Shown: positions 44,613-53,604 of the stretch, piece by piece
How positions within the stretch are numbered: the stretch's first letter is position 1
Layout of the letters: every line of letters begins with the position of its first letter
Assembly: GCA_963422675.2 (NCBI GenBank)
Contig: CAXVYS010000025.1
Location: 150,569 to 214,568 of the forward strand
Direction: 5' to 3'
Origin: UBA4416 sp963422675
Lineage (GTDB): Bacteria > Bacteroidota > Bacteroidia > B-17B0 > Aurantibacillaceae
Length of the DNA: 64,000 nucleotides
Program-made: the position numbers and the translations under genes
The notes under the pieces: generated by a model
Seen by the model: only the letters and a program-made list of their open reading frames with translations
The model's database searches: none
Told to the model about the DNA's origin: nothing

Positions 44613-46106
44613 ATGGGTAATAGAATTGGCATATTTCTGGTGTTTTTGGTTGTTTCTGTACAGTTATTCTGTCAAAATGTTAAACGGAATTTAATATCCG
44701 CTAATTCCTGTTATTACCGGCATACTATTTATACGTTTGGTTACGAGCAAAAAAAGGATATTCTGTTCTTTAAATGTATTTCCTATTCTACCGATTTACA
44801 ATTAAAAGATAGTACAGAATTTGCCCTTGGAAAGCACCTTCCGGCAGATTACCTGGAAATAAGCTCGGATACGCTACATGATGTTTTAAATTTCTATTTT
44901 CAGTTAGCCGATCAAAAAAACCAGGTAACACTTTTAAGATTAAACAACGCTCTTCAGAAAGTTTGTGCTGTTGAAAATTTTGATGCCAATCATGTAAATT
45001 CACTAGCGGCATTTGATGATGAGAAGTATATACATCACCAGGATCTCTATCTCATAAGAACCTCTGCCGATTCCTTAAATAAACAGTTCTATTTATCAAA
45101 GTATACGGTTAAAGCCATGGACAAGCCTTTTGAATATGATTTTAAATGGCAATATGCTTTTGAACGAAAAAACATTCACAGAGCTTCGGTGATTTATGCC
45201 AACAACCAATATGTAATTATTTATGCGCATGTAGACGACGGTTTAAAAAAAGGACAATGGATTTTACGACTGAATGCAGGAACCGGAGACATCGTTAAAG
45301 GATTAAAGCTTAATGCCAAAGGCGATAACAGGCATTATTTGTATTCAAAAGCTATTTACGATACGGTAACTAAAGGATTGGACATTATCGGGAGCATATA
45401 CCCCACTGCGATGATCGATTTTAATCGTCAAAGCTCTAATTTTTCCAACTTATCTGTAGTACATCAATTATTTTTAATACAAACGGATAGTTCAGGCGAA
45501 GTAACCACCAGAATAGAAAAACCATTTCCGTTACCCCCTCCTAAAAAAACGGGAAGTACGTTCACTTCTTTTCATTTAAAAATCAGGGAATTCGCCAAAC
45601 AAAAAGATAGTAGTTATACTGTTTGGGCAGATCTCTACGAACAGGCATTTCCTAATATTATGGCGTACTATAGCTCCTGGCGCTTTACGGTAGTTCCAAA
45701 AGAATCGGATTATATCATTAAACCTTCTACCTTTTATGCGTCTACCAAACCGCTTTTAAATTTCATTAGCTTTGCCAAAGGAGATCCTTACGGGAAATTG
45801 TATTTAAATAATGCCGGAGACTATGATAAATTCAAATATATTAAGCCCACAAATCCTGTTGTTGTAAAAACGGGATTAGATTCTTTGAATAACCAGTTTT
45901 ATATTCTTAAAAAAACAGACCTGCTCTCCGGAAGAAAAACATTTAATTATGTGTTTTTAGGAAAAAAAGATCTGGAGAAAAAGTTGCTGTTTACCTCTGA
46001 AAAAGGGCAAACCATTAACCTCTATTTTATGGATAAAAGAACTTACATCAGTTTTATTACCAATGTTACAGGTACAGAGTTTGAGCTAAAGGCTACGAAA
46101 CTTTAA
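44613..46106 (+). CDS. Uncharacterised exported protein, 497 aa
   Basis: A signal peptide (ending about LFCQ) precedes a beta-rich mature protein with repeated motifs such as NQFYLSKYT, NQFYILKKTD and blade-like segments, suggesting a propeller or sandwich fold. No enzyme motif or family is recognised. The ATG at 44613 is preferred over a TTG 9 nt upstream. A TATATTTG promoter-like element lies about 10 nt before the start, so the leader would be very short or absent. Confidence 0.6.
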   Translation: MGNRIGIFLVFLVVSVQLFCQNVKRNLISANSCYYRHTIYTFGYEQKKDILFFKCISYSTDLQLKDSTEFALGKHLPADYLEISSDTLHDVLNFYFQLADQKNQVTLLRLNNALQKVCAVENFDANHVNSLAAFDDEKYIHHQDLYLIRTSADSLNKQFYLSKYTVKAMDKPFEYDFKWQYAFERKNIHRASVIYANNQYVIIYAHVDDGLKKGQWILRLNAGTGDIVKGLKLNAKGDNRHYLYSKAIYDTVTKGLDIIGSIYPTAMIDFNRQSSNFSNLSVVHQLFLIQTDSSGEVTTRIEKPFPLPPPKKTGSTFTSFHLKIREFAKQKDSSYTVWADLYEQAFPNIMAYYSSWRFTVVPKESDYIIKPSTFYASTKPLLNFISFAKGDPYGKLYLNNAGDYDKFKYIKPTNPVVVKTGLDSLNNQFYILKKTDLLSGRKTFNYVFLGKKDLEKKLLFTSEKGQTINLYFMDKRTYISFITNVTGTEFELKATKL

Positions 46107-46159
46107 TATTGAATTTACAAAAATTGTACTAATTTTAAGTAAACTTAAATCAAACCTCT

Positions 46160-46537
46160 ATGAAAACATCTTTTAAATCAACCTTAGCCGTTTTAGCATT
46201 TACCTGCATTTCGACTATTGCATCCGCACAGTTTAAAATGGATAGCGATGGAAAAACCTTAAGAAATTCGAGTAACTCTTCTGTTGGAAGTATTGACAGT
46301 GATGGCAAAACAATCCGGAACTCCAGTAATAGTTCTATTGGACATGTGGATAGCGATGGAAAAACAATCCGCAATTCCAGTAATTCGAGCGTATTAAAAG
46401 TGGATGGAGATGATATCCGTAATTCAAGTAACAGCACCATTGCAAAAATGAGTGATGTGTTGCATGACATCAAAGATGCAAAACCGGAAGCTGTTTATGT
46501 AGCTTTATGGTGGTTTATTGTAAAAGAAAATAAGTAA
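46160..46537 (+). CDS. Repeat protein of the 5-fold beta-flower type
   Basis: The 125-residue protein has a signal peptide ending in ASAQ and then about four repeats of the form DSDGKTIRNSSNSSIG (18-19 residues each, the last one degenerate), followed by a short C-terminal helix. This layout matches the small Bacteroidota proteins named for a five-fold beta-flower fold (recalled, not checked). The repeats are almost identical at DNA level too. Function unknown, secreted or periplasmic. A strong terminator follows. Confidence 0.72.
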   Translation: MKTSFKSTLAVLAFTCISTIASAQFKMDSDGKTLRNSSNSSVGSIDSDGKTIRNSSNSSIGHVDSDGKTIRNSSNSSVLKVDGDDIRNSSNSTIAKMSDVLHDIKDAKPEAVYVALWWFIVKENK

Positions 46538-46557
46538 TTACAAAAAAATATAGTAAG

Positions 46558-46588
46558 AAGGCTGTTTATCGTATAAACAGCCTTTTTT
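46558..46588. terminator. Intrinsic terminator between beta-flower gene and oxyR
   Basis: AAGGCTGTTTAT-cgt-ATAAACAGCCTT is a perfect 12-bp stem followed by TTTTTT. It lies between two converging genes and can serve both. Confidence 0.9.
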
Positions 46589-46605
46589 ATGATCTGCTAC
46601 CCCGA

Positions 46606-47541
46606 TCATATTTCTAAAATAGTTGATTGTTTATATTGCTTCATGTGTTCAGGAATTATCGAATTAATGGTATCCTTTAAGCACTGAATTAATTTGGCCT
46701 TCAAAAATTCACGGTGCGTAATAATACTTATTTCCCTTACAGGTACAGGCATTTTAAAAGATCGTAATTTTTTCTTTTGTACGTTACTTAAATTATAAGT
46801 AGCAAGTTCCGGAATAATGGTCATCCCAAAATTAGAATCCACCATATTTTTCAAGGTTTCTATGCTTCCTGCATTGTAATGAAAAAATTCTTCAGTTTCC
46901 CTTTCCTTTTTAAGGGCGCAAAAATTTAAGATCTGGGATCGCATACAATGCCCTTCTTCCAGCAACCAAAGGCGGTTAACATCAATATCTTTAGGTAACA
47001 CAAATTGTTTATCAAAACCTTTCTCCTTATTATTTACATACAGAAAATATTTTTCATAAAATAAAACCTGTTCTATCATAGAGGGATCATGGAGTGGTGT
47101 TGCCAGTATACCGGCATCCAGATCGCCGGTTTTTAATTTTTGAATGATACTATCCGTTGTATATTCATTGATTCTTAATTTCACTAAAGGAAAAGCCTGC
47201 ATAAATTGCTTTAAAAACAAGGGTAATAAGTAAGGAGCCAGGGTTGGAATGATACCGATCTTTAATTCTCCGCTCAAAATGCCTTTTTCATCCTGAATAA
47301 GTTCCTTTAATTTTTTAGACTCTGAAATTATTTTCCGGGCCTGCGTAATGATCTGCTGCCCTATGTCAGTAGTTTTAACCGGTTGTTTGCTTCTGTCGAA
47401 AATCTTTACGTCCAGTTCTTCTTCCAGTTTTTTAATCATCATGCTTAGTGTTGCCTGGGTTACAAAGCACGATTCGGAAGCCTTTACAAAATTCTTAAGC
47501 TTATCAACGGCAATGATGTATTCTAATTGTTGAAAATTCAT
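46606..47541 (-). CDS. oxyR: OxyR-type LysR hydrogen peroxide sensor
   Basis: The 311-residue protein is a LysR regulator with an N-terminal winged helix (CFVTQATLSMMIKKLEEELDVKIFDRS) and a C-terminal effector domain. It has the OxyR redox pair in LLEEGHCMRSQILNFC. The Cys positions are 199 and 208, the same numbering as the E. coli peroxidatic and resolving Cys. SIETLKNMV and GMTIIPELA are also OxyR-like. It should activate dps, katA and osmC, which lie just across a divergent promoter region, when oxidised. An OxyR-like box abuts its own start, so it probably autoregulates. Confidence 0.95.
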   Translation of the reverse strand: MNFQQLEYIIAVDKLKNFVKASESCFVTQATLSMMIKKLEEELDVKIFDRSKQPVKTTDIGQQIITQARKIISESKKLKELIQDEKGILSGELKIGIIPTLAPYLLPLFLKQFMQAFPLVKLRINEYTTDSIIQKLKTGDLDAGILATPLHDPSMIEQVLFYEKYFLYVNNKEKGFDKQFVLPKDIDVNRLWLLEEGHCMRSQILNFCALKKERETEEFFHYNAGSIETLKNMVDSNFGMTIIPELATYNLSNVQKKKLRSFKMPVPVREISIITHREFLKAKLIQCLKDTINSIIPEHMKQYKQSTILEI

Positions 47542-47544
47542 ACT

Positions 47545-47559
47545 ATAGATATTATCTAT
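47545..47559. promoter_or_regulatory. Candidate OxyR-binding box
   Basis: ATAG-ATATTAT-CTAT matches the OxyR half-site pair ATAG-N7-CTAT exactly. A weaker copy (ATAA-N7-CAGT) follows 6 nt later, in the tandem arrangement of the E. coli consensus. It lies 4 nt upstream of oxyR and about 100 nt upstream of dps. Confidence 0.65.
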
Positions 47560-47662
47560 ACAAATATAAATAATATCAGTTTGATTGATGAAACTATTTT
47601 ATTGACCTTTGACTCATCACGAATCAGTGCTATATCGCTACAAACCACTAAAACCACAGATC

Positions 47663-48142
47663 ATGAGTAAAAAAAATAATACGATCGGGCTCAATATTGA
47701 GCAAAGTGCACAGGTTGCCGAAAAATTAAATACCCTGCTGGCCAATTACCAGATATTTTATATTAATACCAGAGGGTTTCACTGGAATATTAAAGGATCT
47801 AATTTTTTTGAGCTACATCTCAAATTTGAGGAAATCTATAATAATCTTCAACTGAAAATCGATGAAATAGCCGAAAGAATCCTTACTCTGGGCCATACTC
47901 CTCTGCATTCCTACTCAGATTATCTTAAAAGATCCAGTGTTAAGGAAAAAACAAATTATACAAACGGGCTACTTTCTATGGCCGAAATTTTGGATTCATT
48001 GGAAACAATCATTACCTTTCAGAGAGAGATTTTAGTACTGGCCTCTGATGCAAATGATGAAGGAACCAATGCATTAATGAGTGATTATATAAGAGAGCAG
48101 GAAAAAACGGTGTGGATGTACTCTTCTTACTTAACAAAATAA
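47663..48142 (+). CDS. dps: Dps-family DNA-protecting ferritin
   Basis: Dps oxidises Fe2+ with H2O2 and stores iron in a 12-mer. The 159-residue protein has the inter-subunit ferroxidase site: FHWNIKGSNFFELHLKFEE has the His and acidic ligands, with the DEIAER segment following. The chosen ATG at 47663 (MSKKNN) is preceded by a weak purine-rich sequence, and a longer start at 47609 would add a non-conserved tail. It is divergent from oxyR. The next gene starts 10 nt after its stop. Confidence 0.93.
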   Translation: MSKKNNTIGLNIEQSAQVAEKLNTLLANYQIFYINTRGFHWNIKGSNFFELHLKFEEIYNNLQLKIDEIAERILTLGHTPLHSYSDYLKRSSVKEKTNYTNGLLSMAEILDSLETIITFQREILVLASDANDEGTNALMSDYIREQEKTVWMYSSYLTK

Positions 48143-48152
48143 TAGTTGCAGC

Positions 48153-48326
48153 ATGGAAAACACAAAAAAACACTCACCTGAGCAGCCCAAACATCCGACT
48201 CTTTGCTACAGAGCAACGGAAAAACGTCCCACAGAATATAAAATCCGGATCCATACACATGATCCGCTAATTCATAAATCAAAAGAGCCATTTGGCATCT
48301 TCAGCGATTTATTATTTCATTATTAA
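48153..48326 (+). CDS. Small protein of 57 codons between dps and katA
   Basis: An ATG at 48153, 10 nt after the dps stop, opens 57 codons ending SDLLFHY-TAA, and katA starts 17 nt later. The protein (MENTKKHSPEQPKHPTLCYR..., His-rich, one Cys) has no recognised family. The tight packing in the operon supports translation. It may assist in the oxidative stress response, but nothing shows how. Confidence 0.6.
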   Translation: MENTKKHSPEQPKHPTLCYRATEKRPTEYKIRIHTHDPLIHKSKEPFGIFSDLLFHY

Positions 48327-48343
48327 TCTCTAAAAAAACTGAC

Positions 48344-49828
48344 ATGGCAAAGAAAAAATTAACTACAGCATCCGGCATTCCTTATTACGAAAACGAAAAT
48401 AGCATGAGCGTGGGGCCAAGAGGTCCTTTATTACTCCAGGATTTTATCCTGCATGAAAAAATGGCTCACTTCAACCGGGAGCGCATTCCTGAAAGAGTTG
48501 TACACGCTAAAGGAACAGGTGCTTTTGGAACATTTACAGTAACACATGATATTACCAAATATACTAAAGCAAAACTATTCGGCAAAGTGGGGAATGCCTG
48601 CAAGTTATTGATTCGTTTCTCAACAGTGGGCGGCGAAAAAGGAAGTGCTGATACAGAAAGAGATCCCCGCGGATTTGCTTTAAAATTTTATACGGAAGAA
48701 GGCAACTGGGACCTGGTTGGAAATAACACTCCCGTATTTTTTGTAAAAGATCCTAAAAAATTCAGTGATTTTATTCATACCCAAAAACGCGATCCAAAAA
48801 CAAATTTAAAAAGTCCAACTATGATGTGGGATTTTTGGAGCCTCAATCCTGAGAGCTTACACCAGGTATTAATTTTAATGAGCGATCGTGGAACGCCTTA
48901 TTCTTACAGACATTTAGATGGTTTTGGAAGCCATACGTTTTCCATGATCAATAAGGACAATGAATCGGTTTGGGTGAAATTTCATTTTAAAACCCAGCAA
49001 GGTATTAAAAACTTTACCGGCCATGAAGCTAATGAAATGAGGGGAATTGACCCTGATCATGCTCAACGTGATTTAGTAGAAGCAATTGATAAAAAAGAAT
49101 TCCCAAAATGGAATATGAAAATCCAGGTGATGACTAACGAGCAGGCTAAAGCTTTTCCTTTTAATCCGTTTGACCTCACTAAAATATGGCCTCATGGAGA
49201 TTTCCCTTTAATAGATGTTGGAACGTTTGAATTAAATCAAATTCCGAAAAATTATTTTGCAGAAGTGGAGCAGGCTGCTTTTGCTCCGGCACATGTAGTG
49301 GATGGCATTAGTTATTCGCCTGATAAAATGTTACAGGGTCGTTTACTTTCTTATCCGGATGCACACCGTTACCGCTTAGGTGCTAACTACGAACAAATTC
49401 CCGTAAATAAATGTCCTTACATGACCAATAATTATGAACGCGACGGATTGATGCGTGTAGATGGAAACGGAGAAGATGCTCCTAATTATTTCCCAAATAG
49501 CTTTGATGATATAGTAGCTGATCCTACTTATAAAGAACCGGCTATGACCTTAGAAAGCAACACGGCTGATTGGTACGACAGAAACAGTGCCGGTGACAAC
49601 GATCATTACACCCAACCGGGAAATTTATACAGAAAGGTGATGAATGATGAGCAAAAAAGAAATACAGTATCTAATATTGTTGGCGCGATGAGTGGCATTG
49701 CAGGTGAAAAGAAAATGGATATTATTAACCGTCAGCTTTGCCATTGGTTTAGAGCAGATATTGGCTTAGGTATGGCAATTGCTAAAGGCCTTGGCATCAG
49801 TGTTGATGAAAATATGATGAAACATTAA
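48344..49828 (+). CDS. katA: Monofunctional haem catalase
   Basis: Catalase breaks down H2O2 to water and oxygen. The 494-residue protein has the distal His in ERVVHAKGTGAFG, the distal Asn in DLVGNNTPVFF and the proximal Tyr in RLLSYPDAHRYRLG. Its length (under 500) and GTFTVTHDIT block fit small-subunit clade 3 catalases, which bind NADPH. It belongs to the dps operon and is followed 24 nt later by osmC. Confidence 0.96.
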   Translation: MAKKKLTTASGIPYYENENSMSVGPRGPLLLQDFILHEKMAHFNRERIPERVVHAKGTGAFGTFTVTHDITKYTKAKLFGKVGNACKLLIRFSTVGGEKGSADTERDPRGFALKFYTEEGNWDLVGNNTPVFFVKDPKKFSDFIHTQKRDPKTNLKSPTMMWDFWSLNPESLHQVLILMSDRGTPYSYRHLDGFGSHTFSMINKDNESVWVKFHFKTQQGIKNFTGHEANEMRGIDPDHAQRDLVEAIDKKEFPKWNMKIQVMTNEQAKAFPFNPFDLTKIWPHGDFPLIDVGTFELNQIPKNYFAEVEQAAFAPAHVVDGISYSPDKMLQGRLLSYPDAHRYRLGANYEQIPVNKCPYMTNNYERDGLMRVDGNGEDAPNYFPNSFDDIVADPTYKEPAMTLESNTADWYDRNSAGDNDHYTQPGNLYRKVMNDEQKRNTVSNIVGAMSGIAGEKKMDIINRQLCHWFRADIGLGMAIAKGLGISVDENMMKH

Positions 49829-49851
49829 TTAATATACCTAAACAACAAAAC

Positions 49852-50268
49852 ATGAAAAGAACTGCAAACGCCGAATGGCAAGGAACCCTTAAAGAAGGGA
49901 AAGGATCATTAACTACTCAAAGTGGAATTTTAGAACACACTAACTATAGCTTTAAAACACGTTTTGAAGAAGGAGAAAAGGGAACAAATCCTGAGGAGCT
50001 ATTGGCCGCTGCGCATGCCGGTTGTTTTACAATGGCTGTGGGAGCGATTTTAACTCAAAAAGGCTTAAATCCTAAATCCTTACATACAAATGCGGCTGTT
50101 AGCATGGAAGGTTTAAATATTACTGCTGTACATTTAGCAATTACAGGAACTGTAGAAGGCATTACTGCCGACGAGTTTACAGCTATTACAAAAGATGCTG
50201 AGAAAAACTGTTTGGTTTCTAAAATACTGAGTATTCCTATTACTTCTGAAGCTAAGTTTGTAGCTTAA
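49852..50268 (+). CDS. osmC: OsmC-family peroxiredoxin
   Basis: OsmC reduces organic hydroperoxides using two Cys. The 138-residue protein has the peroxidatic Cys in AAAHAGCFTMAV and the second in EKNCLVSKIL, with the conserved GTNPEELLAAAHAGC. It sits in the katA-dps operon. The closest alternatives, Ohr and YhfA-like proteins, are excluded by the GTNPEELLAAAHAGC pattern. Confidence 0.93.
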   Translation: MKRTANAEWQGTLKEGKGSLTTQSGILEHTNYSFKTRFEEGEKGTNPEELLAAAHAGCFTMAVGAILTQKGLNPKSLHTNAAVSMEGLNITAVHLAITGTVEGITADEFTAITKDAEKNCLVSKILSIPITSEAKFVA

Positions 50269-50287
50269 TACATCGCTTTTTTTACTA

Positions 50288-50326
50288 ACCCCTTATCGGA
50301 TCTTAAGATCTGGTAAGGGGTTTTGA
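50288..50326 (+). terminator. Intrinsic terminator of the dps-katA-osmC operon
   Basis: AACCCCTTA and TAAGGGGTT arms enclose TCGGATCTTAAGATCTGG, itself with GATCTTAAGATC, and are followed by TTGATTTTC. It lies 20 nt after the osmC stop. Confidence 0.8.
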
Positions 50327-50495
50327 TTTTCAGAGAAATGTACTATTCCTAAAGGTATTCTGTAAAGAGCCTTCTATCTGAAACAGGTAATTTCATCCGA
50401 CGCTTTTGGGGATTTGTCTAATAATTATTTATCTAACATTTTATTCACATCTACTTAAGATTGCAAAGATATTTTTGGCTAAATACGCTTCTTTT

Positions 50496-51413
50496 ATGAA
50501 ATATATGTATGCCCTGTTAGCTTTTTCAATTACACTTGGTAGTTGCAAAAACGAACAAAAAAAACAAGATCCTGAATTCACTGAAATTATCAGAAAAAAC
50601 ACCATCATCATAAAAGGTTCTGACACGGAACTTCCTATGGTAAAAGATTTTTGTAAAACTTTTAAAAGCGAACATCATTCTACCTTGTTTGATTTAACCG
50701 GAGGAGGCAGTGGCATTGGTATTGAAGCCCTTATTAATAATAAAACAGATATCGCGAATTCATCCAGGGAAATGAAGCCTGTAGAGATCATAAGGGCTAA
50801 AAAAAATGGAGTAAATCCCATTCCAATTATGTTTTCGGTAGATGCACTTGCCATCATTACAAATTCAAAACTGGGAGTGGATAGTTTATCCACAGACCAA
50901 TTAAAACAAATTTTTTCCGGTGAAATTTTAAACTGGAAGCAGGTTGGTGGTCCTGATTTATCCATTGTGATCTATGGAAGGGATAGTACCTCCGGAACGT
51001 ATTCTTATTTAAAAGATAAATTTATAAGAGCCCCCTACTCTGCTAAAATTAATCAGATGCATGGAAATGCAGAGATCGTAACATCTGTTCAAAGTAATTT
51101 GGCAGGAATAGGTTATGCCGGTGTCGGTTTTTTAATTGATGAACACGGTAAGCCTAATGGAAATATATGGGCGATGCCTATTTATAAAAAAGGCTCTATG
51201 GCTTATTCACCTTACGAAGTGGCAGCGGTAAAAAGAGGCGACTATGTGTTAACCAGACCCCTCTATCAATATGTTAACGGGAAACCAAACGATAAGATCT
51301 ATGAGTTTATTATGTCTGAATTAACATTAAAGGGACAGGAAATTATTAAAACACATGGGTATTTTGGGATCCATGATTACCAGGCTGAAATCAATAAATT
51401 AAATGGATTATGA
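50496..51413 (+). CDS. PstS-like phosphate-binding lipoprotein
   Basis: The 305-residue protein has a lipobox TLGSC and then the fold of periplasmic phosphate-binding proteins (KGSDTELPMVKDF, LTGGGSGIGIEALIN, DIANSSREMK, IYGRDSTSGTYSYLK), including the GSG and SGT loops that bind phosphate. No pstC, pstA, pstB or phoU gene is in the window, so it is an orphan. The ATG at 50496 gives the signal peptide, and the upstream extension is ignored. The next gene overlaps by 4 nt (ATGA). Confidence 0.82.
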   Translation: MKYMYALLAFSITLGSCKNEQKKQDPEFTEIIRKNTIIIKGSDTELPMVKDFCKTFKSEHHSTLFDLTGGGSGIGIEALINNKTDIANSSREMKPVEIIRAKKNGVNPIPIMFSVDALAIITNSKLGVDSLSTDQLKQIFSGEILNWKQVGGPDLSIVIYGRDSTSGTYSYLKDKFIRAPYSAKINQMHGNAEIVTSVQSNLAGIGYAGVGFLIDEHGKPNGNIWAMPIYKKGSMAYSPYEVAAVKRGDYVLTRPLYQYVNGKPNDKIYEFIMSELTLKGQEIIKTHGYFGIHDYQAEINKLNGL

Positions 51414-52060
51414 TATCTGATCTTACCTACCCACAAAGCATAAGCCGTATTGTTATACCAATAGGAATAAGCATTAAAGAAGTGAATGCTGTATTCGGCT
51501 GTAAGGACGAGTTACTATTTGAAAACATCCTGCTATCGGATGATTATAAAAAATATGAAGAAGAGTTTAGTTTTAAGAAAGAATTGTACGATATTATGTT
51601 TAATTACATTCCTCCCGGAAACAGAACAGTTAAAACACCCAAACTGTTCGGACTTGTAAAAGGTACTGATGGCCGTGGATTGAAAGGTGAATGGAATGAT
51701 TACGGATATGCGCTTTTAACGATCTGTTGTTATTTGGGTAAAAAATTCAGTGAAAATAATACCGAATATATTTACCATGATCATTGGGAGAAGATTAATA
51801 CCTACCTGCGGAATAAGGGATCCGGGATAGATCTGTCACGAATGCATGAAACAAAACAGATTTTTGATACTCCTTTTGAGCACCAGGACATTTATACAAA
51901 TTTTTATAGTAACACGGAGGTTGTCAAATTTATTGAAACACTTTGCACTGATCAACATACCGATCATACCCTTCACTCGGAGTTGCATACCTCCTTAAAA
52001 AAGGGGTTGTTGCATTGTAAAGAAACAAACCGTGATTTGATTGTCTTTTCCTTCGAATAG
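51410..52060 (+). CDS. Unknown protein coupled to the PstS-like gene, 216 aa
   Basis: I do not recognise a family. It is soluble, with no signal peptide and no membrane helix. Notable parts are PKLFGLVKGTDGRGLKGEWND, YALLTICCYLGKKF, and IYHDHWEKIN. The ATG overlaps the stop of the PstS-like gene (ATGA), so translation is coupled and the two probably share a function, perhaps regulation by phosphate. The gene converges with the RiPP-locus MBL gene. Confidence 0.55.
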   Translation: MISDLTYPQSISRIVIPIGISIKEVNAVFGCKDELLFENILLSDDYKKYEEEFSFKKELYDIMFNYIPPGNRTVKTPKLFGLVKGTDGRGLKGEWNDYGYALLTICCYLGKKFSENNTEYIYHDHWEKINTYLRNKGSGIDLSRMHETKQIFDTPFEHQDIYTNFYSNTEVVKFIETLCTDQHTDHTLHSELHTSLKKGLLHCKETNRDLIVFSFE

Positions 52061-52099
52061 GAAAGTTTACAAATTAACTGAAATAAAAACAGCTCTCAT

Positions 52100-53560
52100 T
52101 TATTTCAAATTCACTGATTTTTCAAGGTCTCCGAAAGGAATGATTGTTTTTAATCCATAGCCTTCAATAGGCCATGATTGAATAATGGTGTTTACATTCA
52201 AGCCCAAATCTTTAATCGCATGATAAAGCCCTGCTTGTCTGCCTCCTGCTTTCCTGATTTCTCCTTCTTTCGGGATCCAGATTAAATCGCTTTCAAATAA
52301 GAGTTTTTCTGCAGGAAAGTAATAAACCAAAAAGTCATTTGTATGCTCAGATTTTTTACCAATCACATATATTTTTAATTCATATTTTCCATCGGTAATT
52401 ATTAAACTGTCTTTTATTTTTTCGGTAAGTAAAATTTTAGATTCAATTTGTAAGCTATCCGGCAGCAATGTATGAGGGGCCTTTGCCAGGTAATTCACAT
52501 ATTCTTCATTAACATCCGAACAAATAATTTTTGCTCCCTGATGAATAAACGCTCTTATTCCACCGATAGGATGTGGGTGGTAATGACTGAACGAAAAATA
52601 TTTTATAGGTTTTCCGGGAGCTATTTTTTTTGCTTCTTTTATAATCAGGTCGCCATTCGCACTATTTAAAGGAGCCTCACTAACAAATAAAAATTCGTTG
52701 AATTCAACTACCAATACCCTGGTTCCTGTGTGTCTTAATTCAACGAAATGAATATTTTCATTATGCTTTTCAACTTTAATCACCGGCTCAGTTACTTTTT
52801 CTTCCTTTAAAACATACCCGGAAGGTTTATTTAAAAGCATTGGAGCATCATTCATTATTTGTGCTCCCGTAATAGTTACTTCATCCTTAATTTTACCATT
52901 GATTTTTTCCACTACTATCAATTTAGGATAGTACAACTTGTTGATCGTTGCATATTCCGCATAGGTTAACGCAGTCACAACATCTCCAAATAACTCATCA
53001 TTACCCAATGTTGTTACTTTAGCTAAAAGCTGATCTGCTTTACGAATAAAAAGTGTTACAAGTGTTTTATTAATGGTAATCTTATAAGAAGCAAAAGGAG
53101 AATTATCTTCCTTTTCAGGCATTACTTTTTTTTGATAGAAATAATGTATCAGAGTTGCCGGAGAATAACGGGCCGTTTTAAAAACATAGTCGGAAAACAT
53201 CCCCTGTGTAACAGGAAAAAAATCCTCGTCACCATAATCTACAAAAAGTAAGGTTGAATCATTGTAATGTGTTTTAGAGTTGTACAGCCTCTTGCCGGTT
53301 GTGATTGTATCCGATTTAAGAAAGCTTTCCGCATTGCTCCATATGGTTCCTTTTCCTATATAATGTGTTTGCTGCCAGGGTTCAAAACTATGCTCCAGTT
53401 CATTCAGTTTCTCTGTATATGCCAAAGACAAGTAAGTGGATTGAACCGGCTTAGCCTGTTTTTTCCAACATTCCTGCAAGTAGTTTTTAGATTGAGCAAT
53501 AGCTGTGTTCATGATGAAAATTAAAATACCCGATATTAAAAATGTTATAGTTTTTTTCAC
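52100..53560 (-). CDS. Exported MBL-fold protein with altered zinc motif
   Basis: The 486-residue protein has a signal peptide ending in NTAIAQ. The C-terminal half resembles a metallo-beta-lactamase fold (ELRHTGTRVLVVEF, then FSHYHPHPIGGIRAF, then HTNDFLVYYFPAEKLLFESDL). The usual HxHxDH reads HYHPHP, so one Asp and one His are replaced. The later His (EHTND) and Asp (FESDL) remain. Catalysis is therefore doubtful. The N-terminal half is not recognised. It is 44 nt from the methyltransferase gene on the same strand and probably the last gene of the RiPP operon, though a connection is not shown. Confidence 0.65.
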   Translation of the reverse strand: MKKTITFLISGILIFIMNTAIAQSKNYLQECWKKQAKPVQSTYLSLAYTEKLNELEHSFEPWQQTHYIGKGTIWSNAESFLKSDTITTGKRLYNSKTHYNDSTLLFVDYGDEDFFPVTQGMFSDYVFKTARYSPATLIHYFYQKKVMPEKEDNSPFASYKITINKTLVTLFIRKADQLLAKVTTLGNDELFGDVVTALTYAEYATINKLYYPKLIVVEKINGKIKDEVTITGAQIMNDAPMLLNKPSGYVLKEEKVTEPVIKVEKHNENIHFVELRHTGTRVLVVEFNEFLFVSEAPLNSANGDLIIKEAKKIAPGKPIKYFSFSHYHPHPIGGIRAFIHQGAKIICSDVNEEYVNYLAKAPHTLLPDSLQIESKILLTEKIKDSLIITDGKYELKIYVIGKKSEHTNDFLVYYFPAEKLLFESDLIWIPKEGEIRKAGGRQAGLYHAIKDLGLNVNTIIQSWPIEGYGLKTIIPFGDLEKSVNLK

Positions 53561-53604
53561 AAGAAGTTTATTTTTACATTCTTCAATTAAAGATACAGCT
53601 TTAT

